Assembly (NCBI GenBank): GCA_900404475.1
Contig: OUQQ01000458.1
Coordinates: 1-16,910 of the forward strand
Reading direction: 5' to 3'
Source of the DNA: Spongospora subterranea
Taxonomy: Eukaryota > Endomyxa > Phytomyxea > Plasmodiophorida > Plasmodiophoridae
Length of the DNA stretch: 16,910 bases
A program made the translations under genes and the position numbers. Position 1 is the first letter of the stretch, and each line of letters opens with the position of its first letter. The notes under the pieces were generated by a model that was given only the letters and a program-made list of their open reading frames with translations, was not told the origin of the DNA and did no database searches. Positions 1 through 7,635 of the stretch are shown here, piece by piece.

Positions 1-566
1 TTTCCGACTCGATGGGAATTCGATTCGGATCGATGAGGCAATCGAGGTTCTCGCCCTCTTGGCACAACTGTTGAGAATCGATACTGATATGGGACGCGTC
101 GATTGTCGAACCTGGGCTCGAGTCCCATTTCTAAAAACGCACTTAGCAAGCCGAAACTCCATTTGAAAATGAAGTGAAGGGCTACATTCATACAAAAACT
201 TTCACCAAACGGGTCGACACGATTGATAGTGGAATACTCCAACAAGGGATTGCCTTCCAGCCAATTTGACTCCCAAGTCGAATATTCGAAAACTGTAAAG
301 GAAAAATCTGGGTCGTCATGGGGCATTGGCCACTCCTGGAACGGCGACATGGTGTCCTGCAAGGACCAATGATCTCAGAATCTACTCAATTCTTTGGAGC
401 GACATTCCGCCATCCATACCGAGAAAGTCGAGGAGGCGATTCTTGTTTCGGCACTGGCCTGATCTGAGCCAAGCGGTTCGCCCCAACCATGCTCACTTTC
501 GGTTGTTTGAGATCGAGTCGGTCTGGTTGCCAAAAGCAGTAGTCCCAGCAAGTTGAGGACACGCAT
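1..566 (-). pseudogene. Copy 0 of the tandem secreted-protein family, 3' truncated by the window edge
   Basis: This is the most diverged member of the four-copy family. The start ATG is at 566-564. Exon 1 (566-488, 79 nt) encodes a signal peptide beginning MRVLNLLGLLLLA. Intron 1 is 459-487 (29 nt), exon 2 is 458-294, intron 2 is 254-293, exon 3 is 253-186, intron 3 is 131-185 (GTAGCC donor, TTTTAG acceptor), and exon 4 runs from 130 off the window. Exon 4 reads WDSS.GS.IDASHISIDSQQL, matching the other copies in frame. In the exon 2 frame there are at least two stops (a TAG after SLQRIE and a TGA after VANAP), so this copy is a pseudogene under the family model. The family-specific promoter repeat is absent upstream; similarity ends near position 625. 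Confidence 0.7.
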
Positions 567-652
567 TTGGAATGGCGCAACAGTGTAGCTCAGTTGGCCA
601 AAGATGATTTGAATGTCCGTCACGGAGTTCTCGACCACTTCCAAGGACTGGC

Positions 653-984
653 GTGGTGATCTAGCGTGCGCAACCCACCTAACTCCGTCTCCGCTACGCA
701 AATATAGACACAATTCTGACTGACCCGTTTGATCTGTGATTAAATCTCTGTCTTTACCCACACGAAGCATAAAAATTGTGTCCAGAATGCTGGAAGTTGG
801 TGCAAAGTGGCATCGCAGCCTGTAAACCTTATCAGGACACTCACGAAATCGAAGTCCACTGAAAATGTGGTAACTGAGACTTCAAAGCCCATTAACTTTT
901 CACAGATCAAACGGGTCAATCGGAATTGTGTCTATTTGGGTAGCGGAGACGGAATTAGTTGGGCTGCGCACGCTGGATCACCAC
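653..984. repeat. Long imperfect inverted repeat, arms about 85 nt
   Basis: Arm 1 (653-738) is the reverse complement of arm 2 (901-984) with only about nine differences, separated by a 162-nt spacer. Both arms share the core CTCCGTCTCCGCTAC. The repeat sits between the promoter side of copy 0 and the broken end of the mariner transposase relic, so it may be the terminal part of a transposon or a foldback element. The short open frames that cross the arms are not convincing genes. Confidence 0.75.
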
Positions 985-1021
985 ACTCGACCAAAAAGAG
1001 AGTGCCAATCTTTTATTCCAG

Positions 1022-1829
1022 TCAATTCTGTACAACAGACTGGATCAAAATCACCAGACGCTGAGTCACAAATGGCCATATACCTTGCTTTCCGTCGAAA
1101 AGCAATGTTCCATTGCAATCAAAATCCGGCCTTGCGACAGCAGCCAAGAACATGACCTTGCTTTGGCAGCAACGTACTGGGTCTTCTTCTGTTGGAACAA
1201 AGTAATATCTTCGGGCATCCTGAGTTATATAAAACCATTTTTCATCCACGTGGATCTCGTCTGCCAGACTTATGATTTGAAGATGGTCCAAACAAAATCG
1301 GAACCTTTCTATCTTATTGACCGGGTAAAGCTTTGGTTTCAACTTTTTGTGTGTTTTCTGAGCTCACCGTCCCTGAAACGGCGGAACAACGTTCCAATAG
1401 ACATATTCATTGCTGTTGCCAATGTAGCCAATGTTCGGCGCTGTTTTAACGGCACCTCTCGAACCTTATCCTGGTCTAAACACAGTTTTTTCTCCCCACG
1501 TGTCCGTTTTTTCTTGACAGAACGTTCGTTTGATTGCCAGCTTTTACGCATTCCTTATGCCTGTTCCACACCCTTTCGATCGTACGCCGATTGATTTGCA
1601 GTTGATCAGATAGCCCTTTGATGGATCCGCGTTTCAATTTTCCGTTAACGCTTTCCATTAGAAGTTGTTCGTAAATCATCTGGCGGGCGTCATTCGTCAA
1701 ATTTGGCCTTGACCTTGAGGCGACTGAACTCTGTACTGGAGCCGCGGGATCGTCACCCTCCATATGCACAAATTCTGCATCGGAAGCACTGCTGAAAGCG
1801 TTTATTTCTTGCTGAGATTTTGCTCCCAT
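1022..1829 (-). pseudogene. Truncated plant-type mariner-like (Tc1/mariner superfamily) transposase
   Basis: Three overlapping minus-strand frames together spell the N-terminal half of a mariner-like transposase. The segment at 1829-1476 carries the helix-turn-helix region (LTNDARQMIYEQLL ... NRRTIERVWNRHK). The segment at 1551-1339 continues with VPLKQRRTLATLA and a second DNA-binding helix. The segment at 1342-1022 contains the first catalytic Asp in HVDEKWFYITQ, followed by VMFLAAVARPDFD and GIWPFV, which are typical of plant and oomycete mariner-like transposases. At least two frameshifts separate the segments, and the region with the second and third catalytic acidic residues is missing, so it cannot be active. 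The relic lies between copy 0 and copy 1 of the gene array. Confidence 0.85.
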
Positions 1830-2123
1830 GAAATGTCAATGTTGACAGGTTCATGACAATCGATTCCATTATGTTATGAGATCATTATCATCACTGCTGC
1901 GTAAAGTTGTTCACTCACCAATTCTGTGATCGTTCCCCATAGACTATAGAGATTCAAATGTGCCGAGCTTTGGCGTAAAGGAATTCCATGTTCTCAATAC
2001 ACAAATCCATTGATTTGACGTATGCAACATTTCAAGGACAGAAAAAATATATATCCGTATTTGGAAAAAAATGAGATTTACTTCGGGTTTTTGAAGAAAT
2101 CCGACACTTATTTTTGGAATGGA
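1830..2123. other. Spacer without recognisable gene
   Basis: This stretch lies between the mariner relic and the copia LTR. It is moderately AT-rich. I see no coding frame with family resemblance, no tandem repeat and no RNA gene. It may hold the eroded end of the mariner element. Confidence 0.4.
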
Positions 2124-2228
2124 TGGAGTATTTATCAACAATAACGGTTGGCTCCAGTCGCCGTTGAGGCAGGTGGCGCAGATACCCGCTCTTCTATATT
2201 TTCGTTGGAAATCCATACATTATTGTCA
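2124..2228 (+). repeat. 5' LTR of copia 1
   Basis: It begins with TG and ends with CA (TGTCA). It matches the LTR at 10742-10858 on the minus strand over the segments TATTTATCAACAATAACGG, CAGATACYCGCTCTTCTAT and TGTCAATAGA. At about 105 bp it is short for an LTR. The boundaries come from comparing the LTR copies. Confidence 0.65.
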
Positions 2229-2267
2229 ATAGATTTAAGAGTCCCGACTCACTACCGATATGCAGAC

Positions 2268-3390
2268 ATGGCAGAAGTACAGGAGACGGAGCCGTCCCTG
2301 ACAGATTCAGAACTAGATGCTGCGATTACTCTCTTAGAGCGTCAAGCCAAGCTGAGGAAGCTGGCACAGCTAAAATTAAATGAAGCACATTCCACCGAGA
2401 AGAGCATCGAGGGTGACCTTGGGAAGAGTATTGGAGATTGCGATTGAATACACACACCAGTGTTCGACGGCAAGGACACAAATTTCCATTTCTGGCTGAA
2501 GAGCGCAGCGATTTACCTATATGGTAAGGGACTCGGCGAGATGGTCGGGATCGATAAGGCTGGCACACCACACGTACTGATCCCCTCACTGCAGTACCAA
2601 CAGGAGTCTTTGCCAGCCTAGAGCATTAACACTGATTCGACTAAATATTATTCCAGATGACGTGGCAAGACTGACTAACATTCAGTCTTGCAACACAGCA
2701 GCTCAACCCTGGCGATGTATCTACTCAGCTTACCATCGGTCAAGCCGTTCCCTCATCACCCAAGCTGTCCACTCCCTAATCTCAACAAGGCAAGGCGACG
2801 ACGAGCCAAGCCGGGAGTATGCATCCAGACTGTCCAGTGCAGCATTGGTCCGAGTCGTCGTTCCAGAGAAGATGAACAAATTCTCGGATGAATTTGAGGC
2901 GACGATCATGCTACTGGGAGTGAAGAAGAGGTTCAAGATCATCACAAGGCACAAGCATTATCATGCCCAGGAATCGGACACGCCCCTAAGCACGGAGCGA
3001 TTGACAGCGATGCTGATGGAAGAAGGGCGCTCCGAACCATCTCCATAATTAAGATCGGCATCGATAGCGGAGTTGACCGTTGAACTCAATGCATTGAAAA
3101 GGCATCCATCGGTCAACGACACGGAAACGATTGTAAAATCCATCCAGGGAAACACCCTAATGCCAATTGTTTAACGCCAACACCCGCATATGGCACCTCC
3201 AGGTTGGAGATATCATGACCCAATTACACCCAGCTAAATTTTCGCTTTACGACGTGCCGCCATAATCGGCACTATCTTTGGCTCCACCAGCACGACATAA
3301 CTCCTGCGACTGGACAATCGACAGCGCTTGCTCGCAACACATGGCGTCTGATCAGGGGAGCATCCAAAGTTATCAACCCGAACAATATGG
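2268..3390 (+). pseudogene. copia 1 gag with protease motif, frameshifted
   Basis: An ATG at 2268 opens MAEVQETEPSLTDSELDAAI, which stops near 2447. The next frame reads VFDGKDTNFHFWLKSAAIYL, typical of copia Gag (FDG..F..W). Later, near 2757-3048, comes QAVHSLISTRQGDDEPSREY followed by a long helical segment, also Gag-like. Around 3130-3170 a Cys/His patch reads CKIHPGKHPNANC. Near 3311-3350 DWTIDSACSQHM resembles the W..DSGAS.HM motif of copia protease regions, with Gly replaced by Ala. Several stops and frameshifts separate these pieces, so this is a relic. Confidence 0.75.
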
Positions 3391-3450
3391 CCCCTTCATA
3401 TTCTAGATGATGGCTGATTTTTTAATGAGGCCAATGGATACGTGCAAGTT

Positions 3451-3551
3451 TATATGGTGTCGAAATTCGATGGGTATCACCGATAAACTGTCGAGGAAAA
3501 CTGTAGATAATTATCAACCATAACGGTTGGCCGTTGGCTCCAGTCGCCTTT
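3451..3551 (+). repeat. pol tail and truncated 3' LTR of copia 1
   Basis: Codons 3451-3486 encode YMVSKFDGYHR-stop, identical to the C-terminal end of the minus-strand copia pol at 10874. The sequence from 3502 (TGTAGATAATTATCAACCATAACGG) matches the start of the LTR. Similarity stops after about 3551, so the 3' LTR is truncated. Confidence 0.7.
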
Positions 3552-3572
3552 CGTCTATCTTTTTTTTTAAAA

Positions 3573-4256
3573 ATCTGATCCATGGGTTTGATGGCCCGTT
3601 CAACATGTCGTGAAATGCCATTGACATCTGTCTCATGATTTTTGGGAAGATTGTTCTACCCCTTTCTGTATATCTATTGTTTCTGCTTATGTGCCTGACC
3701 CATTACGTTTATGTTGACTGAATGAATACAAAAACTGCAATTGTGAGCTCATCAAACAGTGGAGTCCATTGTCGGTCATGTTCTCCCATTTTTGTCGAGA
3801 TATACATTGAAGTTATGTATTACCTTTTTGTTTGCCAATGGTCCAGCGTAGATCTGTAAATTTCGTTGTCATTGTTCTTCCCTGCTGTGGGTCTCTGACA
3901 GATTCACATTGTGTTGTACGTGTTGTAGTTCCTGTGAGTACACGATCTCTAACCCCGAAGACAACTCACAAATGTTCTAAGTTGGTTGCTCTCTAAACGG
4001 GATGGGATCTTTTGGTTTTCTGAACTCACCATTATGTCTGATGGTATCCGACTCCAACGAATCATTGGACACAAAATCAATCGACATCAATCGAGACCGA
4101 CTGGCTGAGTCTATAGCTGAGGGAGATGAGGACTCCATATAGGTATATCGTCGGCCAATATTCAGCATAAAATCCAGCAATTTTTGCGCAAAAGAGTCGA
4201 GATGATTAAAACAGATCAAGCCTGTGAACCGGTGAGTAAACCCTAAACCCATCAGG
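3573..4256. repeat. 3' flank of copy 1, duplicated with copies 2 and 3
   Basis: Positions 3573-3934 are closely similar to 12832-13187. Positions 3938-4256 are similar to 13841-14137 and, from about 4150, to 7476-7587. Copy 1 lacks the 13188-13840 segment of copy 3, which holds most of the reverse transcriptase relic. On the minus strand, 3573-3760 matches the open frame MGQTHKKKLQIYRYG seen near 13009 in copy 3, but with stops. The flank includes CCCTAAACCC once, which is not a telomere array. Confidence 0.75.
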
Positions 4257-4262
4257 TTTATT
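4257..4262 (-). terminator. Poly(A) signal of copy 1
   Basis: AATAAA on the minus strand, 26 nt beyond the stop codon at 4288-4290. It is conserved in sequence and position in copies 2 and 3. Confidence 0.55.
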
Positions 4263-4287
4263 TGAACTCATCTGATTTGCTAAGTCT

Positions 4288-6798
4288 TCAAATTGTCAAC
4301 TCTAATCTAACGTTGTGATGATGTAAATCATATTGACAAATATCAGATTCCTTTGGGCCTACACCAGGACAGCATTTGTGCCTGAACAAGCTGTACGATA
4401 TTGATTCTCCCCATCTCCGAACAAATTCCGAAATGTTTCCAGCGCAGTGACGAGATAAACAATTGAGAACAGGACGAAGGCACTTGCTGATAAAACAGGA
4501 TAAATCCGGATTGACCGGTCTCGTTGACTTTGTCTTCGCAATCAAGAACTGCTCATACTCTTCGAGGATATCGGGAAACAATTTGAGAAGGTCTCGGGTT
4601 GTTTGGCGGCGAAGATTAAATCTTGCTGGAATATCAAATGGTCTCAGGTTCGATTGGCAAGGCTGGAACTCCGAGCCATGACATTTTTTTTTGCTGAATC
4701 GTGAATGCTGGAATGGACGGCCCCATTTCCCAATCCCTGTTTTTGTATCTTGGCCACAGTGATGAACCCAACATCCCCAAATGGGATTCGCAGACAGGTA
4801 ATGAAAATTTCGAAAAATTTTTTGAACAATGGGGCCACTTGATCGGTAATTCTGGATGAATTTTTTGAACAGATTGAGTTTTTCAATCGAGTCTTTTGAC
4901 TTCAAAACAGCACCATGAATAGCTTGGAGATCCAATAAATCTGACTTGTATCTAAAAGCACAGATGTTCAACAATTTCTGTAAAAAAATCGGCGAATGAA
5001 AACCTTTCGTTAGGGTTTGGGACATTTCTTTTCAAGTTTGTGCGATATGATCCATTACCGTGACAGCGTTTCTGTTCAAAATTACGGTGCTCAAAACAAG
5101 GGCCCCATCGTGTCTGGAACAGGTGAATGTCTTTGCCGCAACATATTATCAAACATCGAAGGACGGGTATGCACGTGAGCTTGAGATACGAAACCACCAA
5201 AAAATTCATATTGCCGAGCGACACGCTGGACGAAACCAGAGCCAAAACAAAATTCGAAATTAGGATCAGTTTTTGCAGGGTGCTGGTTGCCTTGTCGATT
5301 AGCCTACGCTGAGTAACATCGATGTTATATTGCCCGACCATAACTGTGTTATCCGGCGCCGACTTATCGACCAAAAGTAGTTCCGAGATGGCGACACTGT
5401 CGTGAAATTCGATGTTTGCTGGATTCGGCTCCTTTCCCTAAGCAGACGAGCACGATTGTAATCATCAAATCCCAAACAGAGCGGGCCACAACAGGTCTGA
5501 CCAGGAACACACAGAGGCTATCGTAGTCTTTGACCTCATCCAGGTCCCACTTTATGAGCGGCCAGACCTGTTCCAATCCCTCGATTGTACAAGGTCCGGA
5601 AATAAATCCTAGTACACAATGTGAAGTTATTGGTGATCACGATTCTCGGCAATCAACTTCTCACGAGAGCCATCAGGCTGGTCTTCCAGATTTATCGCTT
5701 CTTGGCGAAAATCGATTCGGCAATCAAATTTTTTGCCGTCTACGCTTGAACTTGACTGTTGACCATGATTACTGACAAGCCATGCATCACTTGAACTCGT
5801 GCTCGGGTTGTAATCCTAAGACAAACTTAGCAAACCGAGCCGCAATTTGAACATGAACTGAACGGCTAATTTTTTCCAGGGAAGTTCACCAAACTCATGG
5901 GCGTTTCTGTTAGCGGGCACGAGATTTTTTTGAATGTCTTTGGAGGGCAACATGTCCGAGTTAATAAGAATTTGATTCAAATTGTTCAGGCAATCGAGGT
6001 TCTGATCCTCTACTCTCAACTGTTGAGAATCGATGATGATATCGGATGCGTCAAATTTCGAACCCGTGCTCGGATTCCATTCCTAAAACCACATTTAGAA
6101 AACCGAATCACGACCTGAAGATGAACTGAACGGCTGAATTTTTCAAAAAACTTTCACCAAACTCCTGGGCGTTTTTGTGAGCGGGCATGAGATTCTCACG
6201 AAAGTCTTTGGACGCCAAAAATTTCGATTCAATTGGAGAGAGGTTCAAATCGAAAACATTAACATTTTTTTCGCCCACTTGTCTCAAATATTGAGAATTG
6301 ATACTGATATGGGATGCGTCAATTCTCGAACCCGTGCTCGAATCCCATTCCTAAAAACGCATTTAGCAAACCGAATCACGATCTGAAGATGAACTGAACG
6401 AATACAGTAATTGACGATCTTTCACCAAACTGGGCGACACCTTTTTTGTTTAAATATTTTGACGCCAACAAGGTATTGCCTTGCCGACATTTTGACTCCC
6501 CTGTCGTCGAATAATCGAATACTGGAACGTTTGGAACGTGCTTTTCGCCATCAAACATTGCACAATCCTGCGACGGCGACATGGCGTCCTGAAAGGACCA
6601 ATGCTTTTAAACAGTAGACAATATTTTGGAGCGACGTTCCCTGATCAATACCGAGAAAGTGGAGGAGGCGATTCTTGGGGCGACATTGGCCTGAAAAGAG
6701 CCAAGCGGATTGTCCTTACCAGGTTCAGATTCGATTGTCGCAGATCGGGTCGACCCGATCGCCACAAACAGCAATCCCAACAAGCTGCGGGCATGCAT
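4288..6798 (-). pseudogene. Copy 1 of the nine-exon secreted-protein family, broken by two in-frame TGA
   Basis: The ATG at 6798 opens a signal peptide (MHARSLLGLLFVAIGSTRSA). The model exons are 6798-6720, 6690-6523, 6479-6400, 6350-6132, 6082-5864, 5815-5665, 5608-5454, 5437-5175 and 5113-4288. Introns are 29, 43, 49, 49, 48, 56, 16 (or longer) and 61 nt, with GT-AG ends. Exons 3-8 are fully open. Exon 2 has a TGA where copies 2 and 3 have His and Gln (after AGLCNV). Exon 9 has a TGA where the others have Ala and Gly (just before KEMSQTLTKG). The rest of exon 9 (245 codons) is open and ends with HHHNVRLELTI. Exon 6 is 18 codons longer than in copy 2. It is probably a recent pseudogene; readthrough cannot be excluded. 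Confidence 0.75.
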
Positions 6799-6860
6799 TG
6801 GAGAAATGGCGCAACCGTAGCGACATTCGCCAAGTGGCAACGATGAGTTCAGAGTCAAAT
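6799..6860 (-). promoter_or_regulatory. Conserved upstream block next to the start codon
   Basis: Immediately upstream of the ATG, the minus strand reads TTGCGCCATTTCTCCA in copy 2, and nearly the same in copies 1 and 3. Copy 0 has TGCGCCATTCCAA. The CCATTTCTCC part resembles a eukaryotic initiator (pyrimidine-CA-TT-pyrimidines) and loosely the oomycete GCTCATT-type core promoter. That assignment is inference; only the conservation is seen. Confidence 0.35.
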
Positions 6861-6863
6861 ATG

Positions 6864-6955
6864 AGACGAACGGCTCTTGGTGTCGTCATTAGATGAGATG
6901 AACGGCTCGAGGTGTCGCCATTGGATGTGACGAACGGCTCTAGGTGTCGTCATTG
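6864..6955. repeat. 32-nt promoter tandem repeat, three units (copy 1)
   Basis: Units start near 6864, 6896 and 6928 with exact 32-nt spacing. Each contains GAACGGCTC, then (T/G/A)(T/A)GGTGTCG, then CATT. The same unit lies upstream of copies 2 (two units) and 3 (at least four units), but not of copy 0. Confidence 0.85.
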
Positions 6956-7453
6956 AGAAAATCCAAAATGGGCACGGGGCTCATCATCACTCAGCTCAGC
7001 TTCGTTTTCGCAGTTCGACTTCAGAGTCATCCATTGTTAACGATGGTGTACACCCAATAATACATGTCAAACGTGATCATGAGTAAGGTCCCATAATGGC
7101 GATTGTTTCATCTACCAATGGGTATATCCTGGAAGGCCTTTCTTAACACTGCACTTCAGCACTTGAAATTGCTTGCAACATTTGTAAAACAATTTAGTCG
7201 GATTCGACGCCAATTTGCCAATCTACGAGTAAAAATCATACCCCTGTAGCTGATTTGTCGAACTATTGTCGAGTTCAGTGTCCTTCTTGGTTAAAGTACA
7301 CAATCGAATATATCGCCATGAATTACGCAATAAAAAAATCAAAATAATTCGGGTTGACACTTTTACATCTGGTTGTCAGGCATGCGGCTTATGTAACTTT
7401 AGAGCACAAAATCGAACGAAAAATGAGCTTAAGTTGGCACATTTTTTTTAACC
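6956..7453. other. About 500-nt spacer, possible remnant of a TA-targeting DNA transposon
   Basis: I see no gene here. It lies between the promoter of copy 1 and the 3' flank of copy 2, and its right edge is a mariner/Stowaway-like terminal repeat (7454-7475). A weak partner (GGTCCCATAA at 7087-7096) resembles the inverted form of that terminus over ten bases. Part or all of the stretch may therefore be a short non-autonomous element, but the left boundary is uncertain. Confidence 0.35.
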
Positions 7454-7475
7454 TTTTTATGGGACGGAGGGAGTA
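7454..7475. mobile_element. Stowaway/mariner-like terminal inverted repeat ending at a TA
   Basis: The sequence TTTTTATGGGACGGAGGGAG followed by TA is the reverse complement of the classic Stowaway and plant mariner terminus (TA-CTCCCTCCGTCCCATAAAA). Directly after the TA, the sequence becomes the 3' flank shared with copy 3 (TGAATCTTCGG against TGTATCTTCGG at 14031). The junction therefore marks an insertion at a TA in the copy 2 flank. Confidence 0.7.
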
Positions 7476-7635
7476 TGAATCTTCGGTCAATATTCCCCAA
7501 AATCCAACGATTTGAGCGGAAAAGAGTCGAGATGAATACACCAGATCAAGCGAATGAACCTGTGGAGTAAACCCTAAACCCATCAGGTTTATTTATAAAC
7601 TCATCTAATTTGTTAAGTCTTTAAACTGTAAACTC
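7476..7635 (-). promoter_or_regulatory. 3' untranslated region of copy 2 with AATAAA
   Basis: AATAAA lies at 7588-7593 on the minus strand, 43 nt past the stop of copy 2. The surrounding sequence (ACCTGATGGGTTTAGGGTTTACTC beyond the signal) is nearly identical in copies 1 and 3. I read this as the polyadenylation region. Confidence 0.55.

Larger units (their letters stand above)
2124..3551 (+). mobile_element. Internally deleted Ty1/copia-type LTR retrotransposon (copia 1)
   Basis: The layout is 5' LTR (2124-2228), gag, a protease-like motif, a large internal deletion, the last codons of pol (3451-3486) and a truncated 3' LTR (from 3502). Integrase, reverse transcriptase and most of RNase H are missing. 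The 5' LTR core TATTTATCAACAATAACGG and the pol tail VSKFDGYHR-stop are shared with the minus-strand element at 10742-11955, which identifies both as one family. The element is non-autonomous and its gag is frameshifted. Confidence 0.8.

Noticed and set aside
2148..2447. Plus-strand frame starting at 2148
   Set aside because: Its first 40 codons lie in the LTR. The Gag start is the ATG at 2268 within it.
4251..4260. CCCTAAACCC resembling a telomere repeat
   Set aside because: Only about one and a half units, in the 3' flank of each gene copy. It is part of the conserved flank, not an array.
6040..6100. GGTTCGA-type motif near GAACCCGTGCTCGAATCCC as a tRNA-like or SINE B box
   Set aside because: No matching A box or cloverleaf is present, and the motif lies in the start of the repeated exon, where codons explain it.
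5897..6386. Plus-strand frames of about 70 codons (with TRARIPFLKTHLANRI) repeated seven times across the copies
   Set aside because: They are the antisense of exons 3-5 and their introns. The minus strand gives a signal peptide, splice sites and one continuous frame through all nine exons; the plus strand gives only isolated short frames.
6538..6846. Plus-strand frame with QYFGATFPDQYRESGGGDSW
   Set aside because: It is antisense to exons 1 and 2 of copy 1, is disrupted in copy 0, and has no link to a longer gene.
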